Shown piece after piece: positions 5,936 through 5,953 of a DNA stretch of 5,953 nucleotides. Below the pieces are notes generated by a model, which searched no databases, was not told the DNA's origin, and saw only the letters and a program-made list of their open reading frames with translations. Made by a program: the position numbers and the translations under genes. The stretch spans positions 1 to 5,953 of the forward strand of contig CAMODY010000109.1 in the NCBI GenBank assembly GCA_946611595.1. The letters run 5' to 3'. Within the stretch, counting starts at the first letter, position 1. Each line of letters starts with the position of its first letter. The stretch is from an uncultured Clostridia bacterium. GTDB lineage: Bacteria; Bacillota; Clostridia; Lachnospirales; Lachnospiraceae.

Positions 5936-5953
5936 ATGGCTGGTTACAAAATC
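5936..5953 (+). CDS. Start of an unidentified gene (cut by window edge)
   Basis: An ATG at 5936 opens a frame reading MAGYKI before the window ends. It is supported by an AGAGGT ribosome binding site 8 bases upstream and by the well-placed promoter at 5850-5878. Six residues are too few to name a product. The gene is divergent from the sigma factor operon. Confidence 0.6.

Overview
The window looks like the chromosome of a low-to-mid GC Firmicute, most likely a gut-type Clostridia/Lachnospiraceae species. This rests on the AT-rich promoters, AGGAG-type ribosome binding sites, intrinsic terminators, and the style of the proteins (a DUF4349 anti-sigma-like protein behind an ECF-type sigma factor, HdeD/DUF308-like membrane proteins). 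The assignment is inferred from protein style. No rRNA or marker gene is present, and I see no tRNA, CRISPR array, insertion sequence or phage gene.

Left part (1-2731, + strand): the 3' end of a membrane protein gene is followed 2 bases later by a predicted cytosolic metal-dependent hydrolase of the DUF6765 type. Next come an HdeD/DUF308-like six-helix membrane protein and a second, unrecognised six-helix membrane protein. The last gene has its own strong ribosome binding site and ends at a textbook intrinsic terminator. All three membrane proteins appear to be built from repeated two-helix hairpins.

Middle (2724-4036): a promoter candidate overlaps that terminator's T-tract. It drives a single gene for a polytopic membrane protein carrying a YdcF/SanA/ElyC-type DUF218 domain. 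The gene ends before a perfect 12-bp hairpin, which also closes the convergent operon on the other strand.

Right part (4065-5734, - strand): a two-gene operon encodes an ECF-type sigma factor and, through a 4-base ATGA overlap, a membrane-anchored DUF4349 protein. The DUF4349 protein has an N-terminal cytoplasmic segment typical of anti-sigma factors, so the pair is read as an envelope-sensing sigma/anti-sigma module. Its target genes cannot be told from the sequence.

Right edge (5735-5953): a 200-base divergent intergenic region holds candidate promoters for the sigma operon and a good sigma-A promoter reading rightward. The rightward transcript would begin with a stem-loop and then enter a gene of which only six codons are visible. 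Overall the window is dominated by cell-envelope and membrane functions. I found no convincing new defence or mobile system. The most unusual point is the cluster of hairpin-repeat membrane proteins around a soluble DUF6765 protein.
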